Shown here piece by piece: positions 27,535 to 38,446 of a DNA stretch of 64,000 bases. Source of the DNA: Mycobacterium sp. GA-1199 (lineage in GTDB: Bacteria > Actinomycetota > Actinomycetes > Mycobacteriales > Mycobacteriaceae). The notes beneath the pieces were generated by a model. The model did no database searches, was not told the DNA's origin, and worked only from the letters and a program-made list of their open reading frames with translations. The stretch is from assembly GCF_001500045.1 (NCBI RefSeq), contig NZ_LQIX01000005.1, positions 1-64,000 of the forward strand, read 5' to 3'. Made by a program: the position numbers and the translations under genes. Positions within the stretch are counted from its first letter, which is position 1, and the number at the start of each line of letters is the position of its first letter.

Positions 27535-28379
27535 CACCCGCTCGCAAGGTCGCGCTCGACGGCGGACCCTACGGGATCGCGGCGGGTCCGGACACCGCGC
27601 TGTGGGTGACCCTCGTGCACGACGGCGCGATCGCGCGGGTGACCGACAGCGGTGAGGTCGCGGTTCATCCCGTGGCACCGGACTGTCGGCCCTCGATCAT
27701 CACCGTCGGACCCGATGGCGCGTTGTGGTTCACCCGCAACGGCGACGACCACATCGGCCGCATCACCACCGCCGGCGAAGTGAGCGCATTCGAACTGCCC
27801 GCGGGAAGCGCTCCGTACGGCATCACGGCGGGCCCCGATGGAGCGCTGTGGTTCACGGCCATGGGCTCCGGCGTGGTCGCCCGGATGTCGGTGGACGGTG
27901 AAGTGACGGAGACCCATCCGGTCGGCGGCGCACCCTCGATGATCGTCACGGGTCCCGACGGCGCGCTGTGGTTCACGCTGAATCAGGCGAGCGCAATCGG
28001 CCGCCTCACGCTCGCCGGTGACCTGACCGTCCGCGAAACACCCACCGCCGCTTCGGGTCCCGTCGGCATCACCGCGACCCACGACGATGCGCTGTGGTTC
28101 ACCGAGATCGCCGCCGAGCGCCTCGGGCGGATACCGATCGACGATGCCATTCAGGAGATCGAACTGCCCGGCAAGCCACACGCGGTGATCGCCGATGCCA
28201 GCGACGGCGTCTGGGTGACGCTGTGGGGGTCGAGCCAGCTTGCCCGCGTCAGCGGCGACGGGGACATCGTGACGATCGATCTCCCGCCGGGCAGCGAACC
28301 GCACGGCCTGGCTGTCGACGCCGAAGGCGCCGTCTGGGTCGCCCTGGAAGCGGGTCACGTCCTGCGAATGCCCACCTGA
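27531..28379 (+). CDS. virginiamycin B (streptogramin) lyase-like beta-propeller protein
   Basis: This 282-residue protein consists of about seven repeats of roughly 42 residues, each carrying a form of GPDGALWFT. This is the seven-bladed propeller of Vgb lyase, which linearises streptogramin B antibiotics. The PHGLAVDAEGAVWV segment near the C-terminus carries a conserved His. Many chromosomal members have no proven lyase activity. The GTG start at 27531 overlaps the glgP stop (GTGA), so the two are co-expressed. Confidence 0.85.
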   Translation: MTPARKVALDGGPYGIAAGPDTALWVTLVHDGAIARVTDSGEVAVHPVAPDCRPSIITVGPDGALWFTRNGDDHIGRITTAGEVSAFELPAGSAPYGITAGPDGALWFTAMGSGVVARMSVDGEVTETHPVGGAPSMIVTGPDGALWFTLNQASAIGRLTLAGDLTVRETPTAASGPVGITATHDDALWFTEIAAERLGRIPIDDAIQEIELPGKPHAVIADASDGVWVTLWGSSQLARVSGDGDIVTIDLPPGSEPHGLAVDAEGAVWVALEAGHVLRMPT

Positions 28380-28472
28380 GCGGGGCAATCGCAGCGATTC
28401 TGGGAGCATCCGCACGCGGCACACCGCGGGCGCGGTAGGTTCCGAAGCGTTGCTAACGACGGAGGGTGGCCA

Positions 28473-29216
28473 GTGACGATTGGGATTGTGCTGCGGCGAG
28501 GCGTCACCGTGATCGCGGTCGCGGGGGTGCTCGGCAGCCTGGGCGCCGCATCCGCGTCGGCCGATCCGGAGGCCGACCCGGTCGTGGCCGAAGTGCCCGC
28601 CGAAGGGGCGCCCCCTCCGCCGCCTCCGGACGGTGCCGTCGAATCCACCCCGCCCGCGGTGACCGAGACGCCCGACGGTTGGCGTCTGGAGATGAGTGCC
28701 GAGAAAGAGACGCAAGCGCCGACACCTCCGCTGACGACGGCCCTGTCGTCGCGCGAATACGTCGTCGGCGGCACCTACAAGGGACGTCTGGTCGGCCCGG
28801 GGGGAGACGAGGCGCCGGAGGGCAGCCTCGAAGTCGGCTACGAGATCGGCTGCGGCATCGACATGAGCACCTCGAACGGTGTCTCCCTGACCGGCACCGC
28901 GGGTATCAACCCGTCCATCGGGCTGCTGGGGCTCACCATCGTCGGTGGCGGAGAGGACTTCGGAATTCTGCCGAGCCTCGGCGGCAATGTCGGCGGCGGT
29001 ATCACCGTCGGCCTCAAACCGGGTCTGGTCAGCGTGGTACCGGTGACCAAGAAGAAGTTCACCGGTGCGGAGCCATGGGTGATGGTGAGTAACTTCCGGG
29101 TCAAGATCGACGGCTGCGTCGGCGAGTCCTTCATCCGCTCGTATGCATACCTCAGCCACACGACGGAGCAGTCGGAGGCGATCGTCGCCTGGTACGGCGT
29201 GACCAAGAAGATCTGA
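28473..29216 (+). CDS. MspA-family outer-membrane porin-like protein
   Basis: This 247-residue secreted protein has a signal peptide to about residue 30 (SASA-DP) and a Pro/Glu-rich stretch (GAPPPPPPDGAVE). The MspA core follows: YVVGGTYKGRLVGPG, GSLEVGYEIGCGIDM and, at the end, SYAYLSHTTEQSEAIVAWYG. MspA porins form octameric mycomembrane channels for small hydrophilic solutes. Two cysteines (IGCGID, DGCVGE) and the proline-rich segment differ from MspA as I recall it. GTG 28473 has a good RBS (GGAGGG). Confidence 0.85.
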   Translation: MTIGIVLRRGVTVIAVAGVLGSLGAASASADPEADPVVAEVPAEGAPPPPPPDGAVESTPPAVTETPDGWRLEMSAEKETQAPTPPLTTALSSREYVVGGTYKGRLVGPGGDEAPEGSLEVGYEIGCGIDMSTSNGVSLTGTAGINPSIGLLGLTIVGGGEDFGILPSLGGNVGGGITVGLKPGLVSVVPVTKKKFTGAEPWVMVSNFRVKIDGCVGESFIRSYAYLSHTTEQSEAIVAWYGVTKKI

Positions 29217-29222
29217 GCGGAC

Positions 29223-30662
29223 TCAGTCGAAGCGCCTGAAGCAGCGATCGGTGTCGCCGAGGACGCCGACGCGGAACGCGTCGATGCGGGAGAAGCCCGA
29301 GGGCACCGATTCGCCGTTGACGTCGCTGGCCACCAAGCCGTTCATCAGGATGCCCGACACGGCTTCGTCGACATCGCCCGCGGTCAGCGCCACGGTGTTG
29401 CCGTCGGGGGTGGTCACGCTCTTGGAGAGCTTGGTGGTGGCCACTCCGGTCAGGCACGCGGTGCGCAGCGCGGCCTCGGCGTTGTCGAGCACCACGCGGC
29501 CGTGCTCGTTCTGAATCGCCTGCATGTACCGCGACACCAGTACCGAATAGGCGGTGTTGTCACCGGTGGCCAGGCTGACCGGGTCCTCGATGTCAGGCTG
29601 AGCGCCCATCACTGCCAGCTCATCGAGGTCGACGGCGATCGTGTTGGTCGCCGGGCAGTAGGACACCGGCGGACTCGGCCGCGCGTTCGTGCACTGCGGG
29701 GGGTCGAAGCTCAGCTGTGGTGGGTTGGCGGGCGTGAAGAGAATGTTCATCGCGTCCATGACGGCGCGCACCGATTCTTCGGAGACGGGCCATTCACCCG
29801 TCTCGTCCTCCTGCAGGAGCACCGGCAGATCGCCCCGGCGTTGGCCGATCTCGCGTAGATCGATGGCCGCGCAGGCCGACGGGCCATCGGTGAAGCCGAA
29901 CTGGAAGGCCGACAGGCGCTCGAACGCCGAACCGTGTTCGTCGACACCGACTTCGGGGTCGTCCTCGCTCAACAACGGATCCCGGAACGCGATGACGGAC
30001 GCCAACACGTTGTTGAGTCCTTCGCCGGTCGACAGCGTGAATCGCGGCGAGCTGTCTTCGGCGACCCAGCGCATATAGGCGCCCGCGAGGCAGTCGGCCT
30101 GCTGTTCGGATACCAGTGTCGGGGTGTCGTCGTCGACCAGGCCGGCCTGCCTCTGCACGGCGTGGCCGTATTCGTGTGCGAGCACCATCGTCACACCCAT
30201 GTCGCCGAACTCCTGACGAAGGCTGGGCAGAAGCTCGCCGCGATCCCATCCGATGGTGTTGTCGGTGGTGCAGTAGCCGGCGTTGACCAGGCCGTAGGTG
30301 TCGGTGTCGCAGAACCCGGTGCTGTCGAATCCGTTGGCGTCCCAGGAATAGACGCGGTCGATCGGCTCGAAGCGGCCGTCGAAGGCGGTGCCGTAGGCGC
30401 CTTCCCAGAATTCTTCGATGTCGCTGATCGCCTGGCGGGCCAGTTCGTCGGAGTCGCGCCCGTCGGTGCCCACCACCGCTCGGGCCGGACCGCGCGCGTC
30501 CGGCCGTAGACCGGTGGGGCCGTCGGTCGCCGGCATGCCCGCGACACGGAACGGATCGTTGAACACCGATACGGGTTCGCCTCGCAGCGTGGTGGTGCAT
30601 CCGGTGACGACGAGCACCGCCGACATCGCGGTCACGGCGCCGACCAGGTGTCGTCGATTCAT
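29223..30662 (-). CDS. neutral zinc metallopeptidase lipoprotein (YpfJ-like)
   Basis: This 479-residue exported protein has a lipobox (VVTGC, Cys about 22) after a signal peptide. The zinc-binding HEYGH lies near residue 165, and downstream SEQQADCLAG supplies the third ligand Glu. It is probably a peptidase anchored to the outer face of the membrane. It is convergent with the porin-like gene (6 bases apart). The substrate is unknown. Confidence 0.88.
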   Translation of the reverse strand: MNRRHLVGAVTAMSAVLVVTGCTTTLRGEPVSVFNDPFRVAGMPATDGPTGLRPDARGPARAVVGTDGRDSDELARQAISDIEEFWEGAYGTAFDGRFEPIDRVYSWDANGFDSTGFCDTDTYGLVNAGYCTTDNTIGWDRGELLPSLRQEFGDMGVTMVLAHEYGHAVQRQAGLVDDDTPTLVSEQQADCLAGAYMRWVAEDSSPRFTLSTGEGLNNVLASVIAFRDPLLSEDDPEVGVDEHGSAFERLSAFQFGFTDGPSACAAIDLREIGQRRGDLPVLLQEDETGEWPVSEESVRAVMDAMNILFTPANPPQLSFDPPQCTNARPSPPVSYCPATNTIAVDLDELAVMGAQPDIEDPVSLATGDNTAYSVLVSRYMQAIQNEHGRVVLDNAEAALRTACLTGVATTKLSKSVTTPDGNTVALTAGDVDEAVSGILMNGLVASDVNGESVPSGFSRIDAFRVGVLGDTDRCFRRFD

Positions 30663-30729
30663 GGACGCCGCCTTTCGCGTCGAGGCGGCCGCAGGGCGCG
30701 CACTGAACCGTTGTCAGGATAGAAAACAA

Positions 30730-32673
30730 TCACCGTGCGCGGAGACGTTCGAGCGCCTGGCGCACGCGCTCGGAGTCGGTGGTCGCCCAGAACGGCGGCA
30801 GCGACGCTCGCAGGAATCCGCCGTAGCGGGCGGTGGCCATTCGCGAATCCAGCACGGCGACCACGCCGCGGTCGTCGACGGTGCGCAACAGCCGTCCCGC
30901 ACCTTGGGCCAACAGCAGTGCCGCGTGGCTGGCGGCGACGGCCATGAAACCGTTGCCGCCTCGGGCGGCCACGGCTCGTTGCCGCGCCGTCAGTAACGGA
31001 TCGTCGGGGCGCGGGAACGGAATCCGGTCGATGAGCACCAGTGACAATGACGGGCCGGGCACGTCGACGCCCTGCCACAGCGACAGCGTGCCGAACAGCG
31101 ACGTCTCGGGATCGTCGGCGAACCGCTTGACCAACGCCGACGTGGTGTCCTCGCCCTGGCACAGCACCGGGGTGTGCAGCCGCTCCCGCATGATTTCGGC
31201 GGCCGCCTTGGCGGCACGCGTCGAGGAGAAAAGCCCGAGGGTTCGGCCTCCCGCAGCGGTGATCAGCGCGGCGATCTCGTCGAGTTGTTCCGCGGAGCCT
31301 GTGCCGTCACGTCCGGGCGGCGGCAGATGCGCTGCGACGTATAGGATCCCGGACTTCGCATGCTCGAAGGGGGATCCGACGTCGATGCCCTTCCACTCGG
31401 TCTCCCCGCCCGTCAGCCCCCACGCCGAAGCCATCGCGTCGAACGTGCCGCCAATCGTCAGCGTCGCCGACGTCAGAACGGTCGTGGTGTTCTCAAAAAG
31501 CTTGGTGCGCAACAGACCCGACACCGAAAGCGGAGCGACGCGCAGTATCGTCCGCACCGATCCGCGCGTGTCCTCGCGTTCGATCCACACCACGTCCGTG
31601 CGGTCGGGGATGGCCGGCAGGAAGGAGTCGAGGACTCGCGAGGCGGTGTCACCGATATCGGTCAACGCGGTGACGGCTTCGGTGCGCGCGGATGCGGCCG
31701 CCGGGTCGCTGGGCGCGGTGTCGATCGCCGACCGGGCCCGGAACGCGGCGTCGCGCACCGCGGTGAGGTAGGTCGCCAGTTCGTCGTCGAGGACGTCGAT
31801 GCGGCCCGGTTCCGTGTCGTGGATGGCCGATGACAGCGTCGCCGTCGCGGCCTCCAGCCGTTGCGCCAGTTCCTCGTCGACCAGCCGAGCTGCCCGGCGG
31901 TGTGCGATGCCGAGCGATGTCGCGGACAACTCGCCGGTGGCCACCGAGGTGACGCGGTCGACCAACTCGTGCGCTTCGTCCACGACGAGCAGGTGGTGTT
32001 CGGGGAGGACGGCGGCGTCGGAGATCGCGTCGATGGCCAGCAGCGCATGGTTGGTGACGACGACATCAGCGCGGCCGGCCTTCTCCCGCGCCTTCTCGGC
32101 GAAACAGTCGGTGCCGAACGGGCATCGAGCCACCCCGATGCATTCGCGCGCCGACACGCTGACCTGTGACCAGGACCGGTCCGGCACACCCGGGGTCAGC
32201 TCGTCACGGTCGCCGGTGTCGGTGTCCGACGACCAGGCGATGAGCCGCTTCACGTCTCGACCCAGGGCACTGGTCGCAACCGGTTCGAACAGATCCTGCT
32301 GGGGGCGGTCGTCGGGCTCGGTGGCACCGCCGGTCGAACTGCCGTTGTGAATCTTGTTCAGACACAGGTAATTTCCCCGACCTTTCAACAGGGCGAACTC
32401 GGGTGCGCGCGGTAGCGCGTCGGCCAGCGATTCCGCCAGTCGCGGAAGGTCGCGGTCGACGAGCTGGCGTTGCAGCGCGATGGTCGCCGTCGACACCACG
32501 ACGGGTTCGTCGGCGTCGACGGCACGTGCGAGTGCCGGCACGAGGTAAGCCAGCGACTTGCCGGTGCCCGTCCCGGCCTGGACGGCGAGGTGCTCACCGG
32601 TGTCGAAGGCATTGATGACGGCCTTGGCCATGTCGACCTGGCCCGCGCGTTCGCGGCCGCCGAGGGCCGCCAC
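30730..32673 (-). CDS. dinG: ATP-dependent Fe-S helicase of the DinG/XPD family
   Basis: This protein of about 647 residues is a superfamily 2 5'-3' helicase. Walker A is QAGTGTGKS and the DEAH box VVDEAHEL. Cysteines in NYLCLNKI and ECIGVARCPFGTDCF should hold a 4Fe-4S cluster. The only standard start is GTG 32673, but the coding frame continues upstream to the pncB stop and reads DITQLLATAVAALGG, which matches family N-termini. The true start may be a non-standard codon about 16-50 bases upstream. Confidence 0.92.
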   Translation of the reverse strand: MAALGGRERAGQVDMAKAVINAFDTGEHLAVQAGTGTGKSLAYLVPALARAVDADEPVVVSTATIALQRQLVDRDLPRLAESLADALPRAPEFALLKGRGNYLCLNKIHNGSSTGGATEPDDRPQQDLFEPVATSALGRDVKRLIAWSSDTDTGDRDELTPGVPDRSWSQVSVSARECIGVARCPFGTDCFAEKAREKAGRADVVVTNHALLAIDAISDAAVLPEHHLLVVDEAHELVDRVTSVATGELSATSLGIAHRRAARLVDEELAQRLEAATATLSSAIHDTEPGRIDVLDDELATYLTAVRDAAFRARSAIDTAPSDPAAASARTEAVTALTDIGDTASRVLDSFLPAIPDRTDVVWIEREDTRGSVRTILRVAPLSVSGLLRTKLFENTTTVLTSATLTIGGTFDAMASAWGLTGGETEWKGIDVGSPFEHAKSGILYVAAHLPPPGRDGTGSAEQLDEIAALITAAGGRTLGLFSSTRAAKAAAEIMRERLHTPVLCQGEDTTSALVKRFADDPETSLFGTLSLWQGVDVPGPSLSLVLIDRIPFPRPDDPLLTARQRAVAARGGNGFMAVAASHAALLLAQGAGRLLRTVDDRGVVAVLDSRMATARYGGFLRASLPPFWATTDSERVRQALERLRAR

Positions 32674-32724
32674 GGCGGTGGCCAGTAGCTGGGTGATGTC
32701 CGGCGTGTCCGACGTGGTGACCCC

Positions 32725-34032
32725 CTACGCGCCGGGAGGAATCAGCCGCGTCGGCACTGCGGGTTCGCCGCGGGACAGTTTCAACCCGTCCCACGGCAGG
32801 CTGGTCAGGCCGTCCTCGACCCGGGCGCGGGCCGCGTCGAGGCCCAGATCGGCGACGGGTTCGCCCTGCTGCACCAGTGGAACGGTCAGAACCCGCGCGG
32901 TGAAGCCGTTGGGATAAGCGGGCGGGCGCCCGTAGGGGAAGACGACCTCTTCGACGATCGTGCCGGTCGCCTTGGCCACCCGGATCGCCTGCTTACGTCC
33001 GCCGTGGGATTGCTTGTGGCTGCTGCGTTTCTCCACCGGAAGCCCGTCCACTTCGGTCAGCTTGTAGACCATCCCGGCGGTCGGGGCACCGGAACCGGTG
33101 ACCAGGGACGTGCCGACGCCGTAGATGTCGACCGGTTCGGCGCGCAGCGCGGCGATCGCGAACTCGTCGAGATCGCCGGAGACGACGATCTTCGTTCCGG
33201 TGGCGCCGAGGTCGTCGAGTTGAGCGCGCACTTGGCGCGCGAGCACGCCGAGGTCTCCGGAATCGATGCGCACCGCACCGAGTTCCGGACCGGCGACCTC
33301 GACGGCCGTCGCCACGCCGTCGGTGATGTCGTAGGTGTCCACCAGCAGCGTGGTGCTCACTCCGAGCGTCTCGACCTGCGCCCGGAACGCCGCGCGCTCG
33401 TCGGGGCCGTCCTGGGTGGTGTGGAGCAGGGTGAACGCGTGCGCGCTGGTGCCCAGCGCCGGAACCCCGTAGTCCCGCTGGGCCGCCAGATTGGACGACC
33501 CGGAGAAGCCGGCCAGGTAAGCGGCACGGGCGGCGGCGACTGCGGCGTGCTCGTGGGTGCGCCGCGAGCCCATCTCGATCAGGGGTCGCCCTTCGGCCGC
33601 GCTGACCATGCGCGCGGCCGCGGATGCGATCGCGGTGTCGTGGTTGAGGATCGACAACGCCAGGGTTTCGAGTACTACACATTCGCCGAACGTGCCGTGC
33701 ACCGACAGCACCGGTGAACCCGGGAAGTAGAGCTCGCCCTCGGGGTATCCGTCGACATCGCCTGCGAACCGGTAGTCGGCGAGGTAGGCGAGCGTTTCGG
33801 CGTCGAGAAATTCCGCGAGCGACGACAGCGCCTCGTCGTCGAATTCGAACTGCGCCAAAGCATCCACAAACCGTGCGGTGCCGGCCACCACGCCGTAGCG
33901 GCGTCCTTCGGGCAGTCGGCGCGCAAAGATCTCGAACGTGGTGCGACGGTGTGCGGTGCCGTCACGCAGCGCGGCCGCGAGCATCGTCAGCTCATACTTG
34001 TCGGTGAGCAGGGCCGGGGATGCGGCGGTCAC
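32725..34032 (-). CDS. pncB: nicotinate phosphoribosyltransferase
   Basis: This 435-residue enzyme makes nicotinate mononucleotide from nicotinate and PRPP in NAD salvage. The N-terminus [16 protein letters not shown] and the segments [21 protein letters not shown] and VDTYDITDG are typical. GTG 34032 is chosen because family members begin just before TDKYELTM; the frame stays open further upstream. It corresponds to pncB1 (Rv1330c). It lies upstream of dinG on the same strand and is divergent from clpS. Confidence 0.93.
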   Translation of the reverse strand: MTAASPALLTDKYELTMLAAALRDGTAHRRTTFEIFARRLPEGRRYGVVAGTARFVDALAQFEFDDEALSSLAEFLDAETLAYLADYRFAGDVDGYPEGELYFPGSPVLSVHGTFGECVVLETLALSILNHDTAIASAAARMVSAAEGRPLIEMGSRRTHEHAAVAAARAAYLAGFSGSSNLAAQRDYGVPALGTSAHAFTLLHTTQDGPDERAAFRAQVETLGVSTTLLVDTYDITDGVATAVEVAGPELGAVRIDSGDLGVLARQVRAQLDDLGATGTKIVVSGDLDEFAIAALRAEPVDIYGVGTSLVTGSGAPTAGMVYKLTEVDGLPVEKRSSHKQSHGGRKQAIRVAKATGTIVEEVVFPYGRPPAYPNGFTARVLTVPLVQQGEPVADLGLDAARARVEDGLTSLPWDGLKLSRGEPAVPTRLIPPGA

Positions 34033-34087
34033 AACTGTCACCGTAGTAGTTCGAAGCGCCGGTAATGCGTTGGCTATCCTGAACGAC

Positions 34088-34402
34088 ATGGTGACGCCGG
34101 CGAAGGCTCGACCGGGGACTCGCGAAGAGCGGGACGTCAAGTCCGTCGCGACTGAGGACGCCGCCGTCGACGCGCCCTGGGTGACCATCGTGTGGGACGA
34201 CCCGGTGAACCTGATGACCTACGTGACCTACGTCTTCCAGAAGCTGTTCGGCTACCCCGAGGCGCATGCGACCAAATTGATGCTGCAAGTGCACAACGAG
34301 GGCAGGGCGGTGGTCTCGGCGGGCAGCCGCGAGGCGATGGAGATCGACGTGACCAAGCTTCACGCCGCCGGGCTGTGGGCCACCATGCAGCAGGACCGCT
34401 GA
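34088..34402 (+). CDS. clpS: ATP-dependent Clp protease adaptor ClpS
   Basis: This 104-residue adaptor delivers N-degron substrates to ClpC/ClpA. The core is [20 protein letters not shown], then [10 protein letters not shown] and a C-terminal [14 protein letters not shown], nearly identical to the M. tuberculosis protein as I recall. GTG 34091 is an alternative start. It begins a run of same-strand genes that continues to the MFS gene at 43050. Confidence 0.94.
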   Translation: MVTPAKARPGTREERDVKSVATEDAAVDAPWVTIVWDDPVNLMTYVTYVFQKLFGYPEAHATKLMLQVHNEGRAVVSAGSREAMEIDVTKLHAAGLWATMQQDR

Positions 34403-34409
34403 CAGACAC

Positions 34410-34994
34410 GTGCGTAAGTGGAAGCGGGTGGAGACTGCCGATGGAGCGCGCTTCCGGTCGGCCATCGCACCGCACGAGGCCGCCCTGTTGCGGAGCCTGG
34501 CCGCCTCGGTGGTGGGCATGTTGGAGGAGCGCGAATCATCCGCGCCCGCAGATGAACTCGAAGCGATCACCGGTATGCGTACCGGCAATTCGACGCCACC
34601 CGAAGACGACACGATGAAACGCCTGCTGCCGGACTTCTACCGGCCGCAGACAGAGCACCCCGCCAGCTCCAGCGCCGCCGAGAGCCTCAACAGCGCGCTG
34701 CGCGGCCTGCATGAGCCCGACATCATCGATGCGAAACGTGAAGCGGCGCAGACACTTCTGGACACCATGCCGGCGCAGGGCGGCAAGTTCGAGCTGAGCG
34801 AGGACGATGCGCACGCCTGGGCCGCCGCCGTCAACGACATGCGCTTGGCGCTGGGCACGATGCTCGCGATCTCGCCGGACGGACCCGACGAACTGCCGCC
34901 GGACCATCCGATGGCCGGACACCTCGACGTGTACCAGTGGTTGACCGTGCTGCAGGAGTACCTGGTGCTGGGACTGATGGGTAAGTCGAGATGA
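34410..34994 (+). CDS. aosR: DUF2017 protein, orthologue of the oxidative-stress regulator AosR
   Basis: This 194-residue helical DUF2017 protein starts at GTG 34410 (RKWKRVETADGARFRSAI). Its position between clpS and the P1 peptidase gene matches Rv1332, reported as AosR, a redox-sensing regulator that works with SigH to raise mec-cysO-cysM expression. That report describes an intrasubunit disulfide, yet this protein has no cysteine at all. The sensing mechanism must therefore differ here or be absent. Its stop overlaps the next start by four bases. Confidence 0.85.
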   Translation: MRKWKRVETADGARFRSAIAPHEAALLRSLAASVVGMLEERESSAPADELEAITGMRTGNSTPPEDDTMKRLLPDFYRPQTEHPASSSAAESLNSALRGLHEPDIIDAKREAAQTLLDTMPAQGGKFELSEDDAHAWAAAVNDMRLALGTMLAISPDGPDELPPDHPMAGHLDVYQWLTVLQEYLVLGLMGKSR

Positions 34995-36010
34995 GTTCGA
35001 TCACCGACGTGGCCGGTATCCGGGTGGGACAACACCATCGCCTGGATCCGGACGTGACGTTGGGATCGGGCTGGGCCAGCGGCACCACGGTCGTGTTGAC
35101 GCCGCCGGGAACCGTGGGCGGTGTCGACGGCAGGGGCGGGGCCCCCGGGACACGGGAGACCGACCTGCTCGACCCGATCAATTCCGTTCAGCACGTCGAC
35201 GCCCTGGTCTTGAGCGGCGGCAGCGCCTACGGGCTGGCGAGCGCCGACGGGGTGATGCGGTACCTCGAGGAGCAGGGTCGCGGCGTCGCGCTGGACGGCG
35301 GCGTGGTGCCCATCGTGCCCGCCGCGGTGGTCTTCGACCTTCCGGTCGGCGGTTGGCAGTGCAGGCCGACCGCCGAGTTCGGCTACGCCGCGGCCGCAAG
35401 CGCGGGGACCGAGGTGGCGATCGGCACCGTCGGCGCGGGCACGGGAGCGCGCGCCGGGGTGCTCAAGGGCGGTGTCGGCACGGCGTCGATGCAACTGGAC
35501 TGCGGCGTCACGGTGGGCGCCCTGGTGATCGTGAACTCCGCGGGTGAGGTGTTCGACACGGCGACCGGCCTGCCATGGCTGGCCTACCAGATCGAGGAGT
35601 TCGGGTTGATCCCGCCGCCGGCCGACCAGATCGCGGCCTACGCCGACCGCCATCGGGAATTCAGCCCGCTCAACACGACGATCGCGGTGGTGGCCACCGA
35701 TGCCGCGATGAGCCCCGCGGCCTGCCGCCGGGTGGCCGTCGCCGCACATGACGGGTTGGCGCGCACCATCCGGCCGTGCCACACGCCGCACGACGGCGAC
35801 ACGGTGTTCGCTCTGGCCACCGGTGCCGTGGAGGTGCCGCTCGATCCCACCACGCCGGCATCGATGACGCCCGAGATGCCGCTGATCACGCAGGTGGGCG
35901 CCGCTGCGGCGGACTGTCTGGCCCGCGCGGTGATGGTCGGGGTACTGGCCGCCGAGTCGGTGGCCGGAATACCGGCGTACCGCGACATGTTGCCTGGAGC
36001 GTTCGAGTAA
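34991..36010 (+). CDS. P1-family (DmpA-type, S58) peptidase
   Basis: This 339-residue self-processing aminopeptidase-like hydrolase contains ALVLSGGSAYGLASADGV, GAGTGARAGVLKGGVGTAS and LNTTIAVVATDA. In this N-terminal-nucleophile family the chain is cut before a Ser/Thr; the Asn-Thr pair in LNTT is the likely site. It corresponds to Rv1333. ATGA overlap with aosR suggests co-translation. Confidence 0.9.
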   Translation: MSSITDVAGIRVGQHHRLDPDVTLGSGWASGTTVVLTPPGTVGGVDGRGGAPGTRETDLLDPINSVQHVDALVLSGGSAYGLASADGVMRYLEEQGRGVALDGGVVPIVPAAVVFDLPVGGWQCRPTAEFGYAAAASAGTEVAIGTVGAGTGARAGVLKGGVGTASMQLDCGVTVGALVIVNSAGEVFDTATGLPWLAYQIEEFGLIPPPADQIAAYADRHREFSPLNTTIAVVATDAAMSPAACRRVAVAAHDGLARTIRPCHTPHDGDTVFALATGAVEVPLDPTTPASMTPEMPLITQVGAAAADCLARAVMVGVLAAESVAGIPAYRDMLPGAFE

Positions 36011-36022
36011 CCGCGAAACTGC

Positions 36023-36061
36023 ATTCCAGCAGCCGTTTACTCGATTTTTCGCTGCTGGAAT
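36023..36061. repeat. 11-bp inverted repeat upstream of mec
   Basis: ATTCCAGCAGC (36023-36033) and GCTGCTGGAAT (36051-36061) are exact complements around a 17-base AT-rich loop. The repeat fills the 80-bp gap before mec. It could be a terminator of the peptidase transcript, an mRNA hairpin affecting mec, or a binding site. There is no T-run after it. Confidence 0.6.
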
Positions 36062-36090
36062 ACAGTCTCGTGCAGAAAGGGGTAGCTGCT

Positions 36091-36504
36091 GTGTTGGTGA
36101 TCCGAGCGGATCTGGTCGACGCCATGGTCGCCCACGCCCGCGCCGACCATCCCGACGAGGCCTGCGGGGTGATCGCGGGACCCGAGGGCTCGGACCGGCC
36201 GGAGCGCTTCATCGCGATGACCAACGCCGAGCGGTCGCCGACGTTCTACCGGTTCGACTCGATGGAGCAGCTGCGGGTGTGGCGGGAGATGGACGACGCC
36301 GACGAGGTCCCGGTCGTGATCTACCACTCGCACACCGCGACCGAGGCCTATCCCAGCCGCACCGACATCTCATTGGCCCAGGAACCCGACGCCCACTACG
36401 TGCTGGTGTCCACCCGCGACCCCGATGAGCACGAACTACGCAGTTACCGCATCGTCGACGGCGTCGTCACCGAAGAACCCGTCAAGATCGTCGAGCAGTA
36501 CTAG
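36091..36504 (+). CDS. mec: JAMM-type metalloprotease Mec (CysO-cysteine hydrolase)
   Basis: This 137-residue zinc protease releases cysteine from the CysO-cysteine adduct. The JAMM signature is complete: HSHTATEAYPSRTD with two His and the Asp, and an upstream Glu in PDEACGVIAG. GTG 36091 follows an AAAGG-type RBS; the in-frame GTG at 36070 would match the longer annotation of M. tuberculosis. The cysO gene follows after 13 bases. Confidence 0.94.
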   Translation: MLVIRADLVDAMVAHARADHPDEACGVIAGPEGSDRPERFIAMTNAERSPTFYRFDSMEQLRVWREMDDADEVPVVIYHSHTATEAYPSRTDISLAQEPDAHYVLVSTRDPDEHELRSYRIVDGVVTEEPVKIVEQY

Positions 36505-36517
36505 AAAGGCTTCACCG

Positions 36518-38442
<1,925 letters not shown>

Positions 38443-38446
<4 letters not shown>

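Noticed and set aside
27690..28100. Repeated GPDGALWFT coding units as a possible DNA repeat array
   Set aside because: The repeats are blades of a beta-propeller protein, about 42 codons apart with degenerate DNA; not CRISPR or satellite DNA.
27459..29159. 566-codon minus-strand frame opposite the propeller and porin genes
   Set aside because: It runs through two genes with clear families on the other strand and has Asp/Arg/His-rich composition typical of antisense GC frames.
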